A model generated the notes under the pieces. The model was not told the origin of the DNA, made no database searches, and saw only the letters and a list, made by a program, of their open reading frames with translations. Of a stretch of DNA of 22,301 nt, positions 22,257 through 22,301 are shown piece after piece. Position numbers and translations under genes: made by a program. The DNA lies in IMG/VR virus record IMGVR_UViG_3300046652_000054, positions 1-22,301 of that record; one strand, given 5' to 3'. The number at the start of each line of letters is the position of its first letter. Position 1 is the first letter of the stretch. This stretch comes from a virus.

Positions 22257-22301
22257 TCATTTCGAACGGTGATAGCCGTTAAGACAAGGCGCCGTAAATG
22301 A
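22257..22301 (-). CDS. Possible 3' end of an upstream head gene (truncated)
   Basis: The last 45 bases read SFTAPCLNGYHRSK then TGA at 22257-22259, just upstream of the terminator hairpin. By position it may be the end of the major capsid gene, which normally precedes the small gene here. A second frame is open through this stretch, so the call is tentative. Confidence 0.3.
   Translation of the reverse strand, partial: SFTAPCLNGYHRSK

Overview
The window is a block of late structural genes from a tailed phage or prophage with a long non-contractile (siphovirus-type) tail. Every gene I accept is on the minus strand, packed with overlapping stops and starts, so it is best read from right to left. 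I see no bacterial chromosomal gene, integrase, tRNA or attachment site. I therefore cannot tell a free phage from a prophage. The style of the tail genes (tape-measure C-terminus, phiE125 gp8-type connector, small head-side proteins) resembles phages of Alphaproteobacteria. The host is inference only.

Layout in transcription order. At the right edge a probable gene end is followed by a strong rho-independent terminator (22220-22252). Next come a small head-side protein (21917-22207), a Rossmann-like glycan-type protein (21309-21899, with coding signal extending upstream), two tandem GT-A-like paralogs (20366-21397, 19419-20369) and a GT-B-like protein (18565-19425), then the head-tail connector (17830-18561). 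Downstream of the connector is a cassette of about 2.6 kb flanked by 43-bp direct repeats that copy the 3' end of the connector gene. It holds three genes whose products all begin with export signals, including a glycine-rich protein and a GH99-like protein. Next are a small protein (14987-15211), a GT9-like glycosyltransferase (13923-14990), a 57-residue overlapping gene (13757-13930) and a DUF5672-type protein (12991-13776).

The tail and fibre part follows: two tandem fibre-like paralogs (12600-12998, 12200-12592), a lectin-like protein carrying about 28 repeats of 20 residues (9532-12198), small neck and connector proteins, a tail terminator, the tail tube, a tail-assembly chaperone pair joined by a canonical -1 frameshift signal (A AAA AAC at 5276-5282), the tape measure (2251-4914), a lambda gpM-like minor tail protein (1898-2251), and a second gpM-like copy fused to the same kind of 20-residue repeats and a lectin-like domain, which runs off the left edge.

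The tail genes form a normal siphovirus assembly line. What is unusual is the layer added to it: six glycosyltransferase-like or glycan-type genes and one glycoside-hydrolase-like gene interleaved with head and tail genes, an exported-protein cassette that looks inserted behind the connector gene, and two adhesin-like genes about 8 kb apart that share a repeat module. A plausible but unproven reading is that this phage carries its own surface-glycan or virion-decoration functions together with rapidly recombining receptor-binding proteins.
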